Of a stretch of 6,785 bases of DNA, positions 4,977 through 6,785 are shown in pieces (position 1 is the first letter of the stretch; every line of letters starts with the position of its first letter). The translations under genes and the position numbers were made by a program. The notes beneath the pieces were generated by a model. The model ran no database searches. It was not told where the DNA came from and saw only the letters and a program-made list of their open reading frames with translations. Origin of the DNA: an uncultured Oscillibacter sp. (GTDB lineage Bacteria > Bacillota_A > Clostridia > Oscillospirales > Oscillospiraceae); contig CABQCB010000096.1 of NCBI GenBank assembly GCA_902462475.1, forward strand, positions 1 to 6,785, in the 5' to 3' direction.

Positions 4977-5453
4977 ATGACCGACGAACTGACCAGGGCG
5001 AGTCAGATTATCGACAGCTTCGGCTGTCAGCAGAGCAATCTGATCGCCATCATGCAGGAGATCCAAAGCGAGTACAAGTATTTGAGCGAGGAGGCGCTGA
5101 CCCTGATCGCGGAAAAGCTGGGCATCAGCACGGCGAAGGTGTACAGCGTGGCCACGTTTTATGAAAACTTCTCCCTGGAGGCCAAGGGCCGGCACATCAT
5201 CAAGGTGTGCCAGGGCACGGCCTGCCACGTGCGCAAGTCCCAGCCCATTTATGATGCCATCCGGGATTATCTGGGGCTGACGGGGAAGAAAAAGACCTCG
5301 GCGGACGGCATGTTCACCCTGGAGACGGTGGCGTGCCTGGGCGCCTGCGGACTGGCGCCGGTCATGACCATCGACGGTGAGGTCCACGCGAAAATGACGC
5401 CGGAGGCGGCGCTGGCACTGCTGGAGCAGATGCGGAAGGAGGAGGCAGAATGA
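4977..5453 (+). CDS. nuoE: NuoE-like thioredoxin-fold [2Fe-2S] subunit of an NAD(H)-dependent oxidoreductase (HydC/HndA type)
   Basis: A 158-residue soluble protein matching the 24-kDa NuoE family at typical length. Its N-terminal helical part (about 1-65) carries the usual IMQEIQSEYKYLSEEAL and STAKVYSVATFYENFS segments. The thioredoxin-like half holds one [2Fe-2S] cluster, with ligands C78-x4-C83 (CQGTAC) and C120-x3-C124 (CLGAC). The protein passes electrons next to the flavin subunit in complex I, in NAD(P)-linked [FeFe]-hydrogenases and in some formate dehydrogenases. No other complex I subunit is visible here, so a soluble hydrogenase-type complex is more likely. ATG 4977 is chosen because AAGGAG (4964-4969) lies seven bases upstream. 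An in-frame ATG at 4899 lies between the -35 and -10 boxes and cannot be the start. The stop overlaps the start of the next gene (ATGATG), implying coupled translation. Confidence 0.92.
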   Translation: MTDELTRASQIIDSFGCQQSNLIAIMQEIQSEYKYLSEEALTLIAEKLGISTAKVYSVATFYENFSLEAKGRHIIKVCQGTACHVRKSQPIYDAIRDYLGLTGKKKTSADGMFTLETVACLGACGLAPVMTIDGEVHAKMTPEAALALLEQMRKEEAE

Positions 5454-6785
5454 TGCGGACAAAACTCACGCGGGACAGCTTCCATGTCTTCCAGGCAAAC
5501 GCCCGCAACGCCCTGCAGCAAAGCCGTCAGGTGCCCTCCGTGCTCATCTGCGCGGGCACCGGGTGCATCGCCGGCGGCGCCATGAAGATCTACGAGAACA
5601 TCAAGACCGAGTGCGAAAAGCGGGGCCTCCAGGTCTATGTGGGCCTCAAGCACGACACGGACGCGGAGAAGGCCCTCCATGTAAAGATGAGCGGCTGCCA
5701 CGGCTTTTGCGAAATGGGCCCCCTGGTGCACATTGAGCCCATGGGCATCATGTACATCCATGTAAAGCCGGAGGACTGCCACGAGATTTTGGAAAAGACC
5801 GTGCTGGGCGGCGAGATCATCGACCGGCTGGTCTACCACCTGGACGGCGTGGCCTATCCCAAGCAGGAGGACATCCCGTTTTATAAAAAGCAGCACCGGG
5901 TGGTGCTGGAAAACTGCGGCAGCAGCGACGCCGAGGACATTGAGGAGTACATCGCCAAGGGCGGCTACGCCGCCTTTGAAAAGGCCCTCTTTGAAATGAC
6001 CGACGAGGAGATCTGCAAGACCATTCTGGACTCGGGGCTCCGGGGCCGGGGCGGCGGCGGATTCCCCGCGGGCCGCAAGTGGGACGGCGCCCGGCGGCAG
6101 AAGGCGGACAAGAAGTACGTGGTGTGCAACGGCGACGAGGGAGACCCCGGCGCGTTCATGGACCGCTCCATCATGGAGGGCAACCCCCACAGCGTGCTGG
6201 AGGGCATGATGATCGCGGGACTGGCCGTAGGCAGCGACGAGGGCTACATCTACGTGCGGGCGGAGTACCCCCTGGCGGTGAGCCGGCTCAAGTCCGCCAT
6301 TGCCAAGGCGGAGGAGTACGGCCTTCTGGGCGAGCACATCATGGGCACGGACTTCTCCTTCCGCATCCACGTCAACCGGGGCGCCGGCGCGTTCGTGTGC
6401 GGCGAGGGCAGCGCTCTGACTGCCTCCATCGAGGGCAACCGGGGCATGCCCCGGGTCAAGCCGCCCCGCACCATCGAGCACGGTCTCTGGGCCGAGCCCA
6501 CGGTGCTCAACAATGTGGAGACCTTTGCCAACGTGCCGCTGATCGTGCGCAACGGCGTGGAGTGGTATCACTCCATCGGCACCAAGACAAGCCCCGGCAC
6601 CAAGGCCTTTGCCCTGACGGGCAATGTGGTGAACACGGGCCTCATCGAGGTGCCCATGGGCACCACCATCCGGGAGGTGGTCTTTGACATCGGCGGCGGC
6701 ATCCGGGGCGGAAAGAAGTTCAAGGCCGTGCAGATCGGCGGCCCCTCCGGCGGCGCCACCACGGCAAGCCAAGAGCATCTGGACC
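5450..6785 (+). CDS. nuoF: NuoF-like NADH-binding flavoprotein subunit (HydB/HndC type), 3' truncated
   Basis: 445 codons are present and the frame is open at the window edge. HydB/HndC proteins usually run to about 600 residues, so the SLBB region and C-terminal iron-sulfur part are missing. An N-terminal thioredoxin-like [2Fe-2S] domain has ligands C34-x4-C39 (CAGTGC) and C83-x3-C87 (CHGFC). This domain is absent from plain complex I NuoF and typical of HydB/HndC. The FMN/NADH domain follows, with GLRGRGGGGFPAGRKW (196-211), CNGDEGDPGAF (226-236) and GAGAFVCGEGSAL (ending at L323). The subunit oxidises or reduces NAD(H) through FMN and exchanges electrons with partners through iron-sulfur clusters. 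ATG 5450 lies seven bases after AAGGAGG (5436-5442) and overlaps the nuoE stop by four bases; ATG 5453 is a weaker alternative. The catalytic partner, perhaps an [FeFe]-hydrogenase HydA, would be encoded downstream. Confidence 0.93.
   Translation, partial: MMRTKLTRDSFHVFQANARNALQQSRQVPSVLICAGTGCIAGGAMKIYENIKTECEKRGLQVYVGLKHDTDAEKALHVKMSGCHGFCEMGPLVHIEPMGIMYIHVKPEDCHEILEKTVLGGEIIDRLVYHLDGVAYPKQEDIPFYKKQHRVVLENCGSSDAEDIEEYIAKGGYAAFEKALFEMTDEEICKTILDSGLRGRGGGGFPAGRKWDGARRQKADKKYVVCNGDEGDPGAFMDRSIMEGNPHSVLEGMMIAGLAVGSDEGYIYVRAEYPLAVSRLKSAIAKAEEYGLLGEHIMGTDFSFRIHVNRGAGAFVCGEGSALTASIEGNRGMPRVKPPRTIEHGLWAEPTVLNNVETFANVPLIVRNGVEWYHSIGTKTSPGTKAFALTGNVVNTGLIEVPMGTTIREVVFDIGGGIRGGKKFKAVQIGGPSGGATTASQEHLD

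Noticed and set aside
5267..6778. Long reverse-strand open frame (503 codons) opposite nuoE/nuoF
   Set aside because: Low-complexity Ala/Val/His/Leu-rich shadow of the well-supported NuoE/NuoF coding frames.

Overview
The window looks like chromosomal DNA from a GC-rich member of the Clostridia, plausibly a gut Oscillospiraceae relative. This is an inference from three things: GC-rich coding sequence with AT-rich gaps, strong AGGAGG-type ribosome binding sites, and a glycine riboswitch plus NuoE/NuoF-type oxidoreductase genes. No tRNA, rRNA, IS element, CRISPR array or phage gene was seen. All supported genes are on the + strand.

Layout. (1) 2-217: the C-terminal end of a ComEC-like metallo-beta-lactamase-fold protein, closed by a terminator hairpin (228-259). 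(2) 218-542: an AT-rich gap with a promoter (TTGACA at 374) and a leader that can fold over the ribosome binding site of the next gene. (3) 543-1977: two adjacent MgtC/SapB-family membrane proteins in one operon. They are colinear apart from an 11-residue loop, with conserved membrane halves and diverged C-terminal domains. (4) 2063-2944: a PfkB/ribokinase-family kinase with its own promoter (TTTACG-N17-TATAAT) and a strong terminator (2953-2981). (5) 2945-3383: a regulatory gap holding a perfect inverted repeat, a promoter, a two-aptamer glycine riboswitch and its terminator. (6) 3384-4775: an AGCS-family (AlsT/DagA) alanine/glycine:cation symporter controlled by that riboswitch, closed by a second terminator whose stem repeats the riboswitch terminator. 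(7) 4886-6785: a promoter followed by translationally coupled nuoE-like and nuoF-like genes, the second cut by the window end. The pair resembles the gamma and beta subunits of a soluble NAD(H)-linked [FeFe]-hydrogenase (HydC/HydB) or related complex.

The best-supported functional unit is the glycine-sensing leader and its transporter. The NuoE/NuoF pair should feed electrons between NADH and a catalytic subunit encoded beyond the window. Two regulatory structures deserve most attention. The first glycine aptamer is non-canonical: it lacks the P3b stem and carries a hairpin insertion. The first mgtC gene has a leader with two mutually exclusive hairpins, one of which hides the ribosome binding site. 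Most gene content is ordinary; I see no clearly new multi-gene system.
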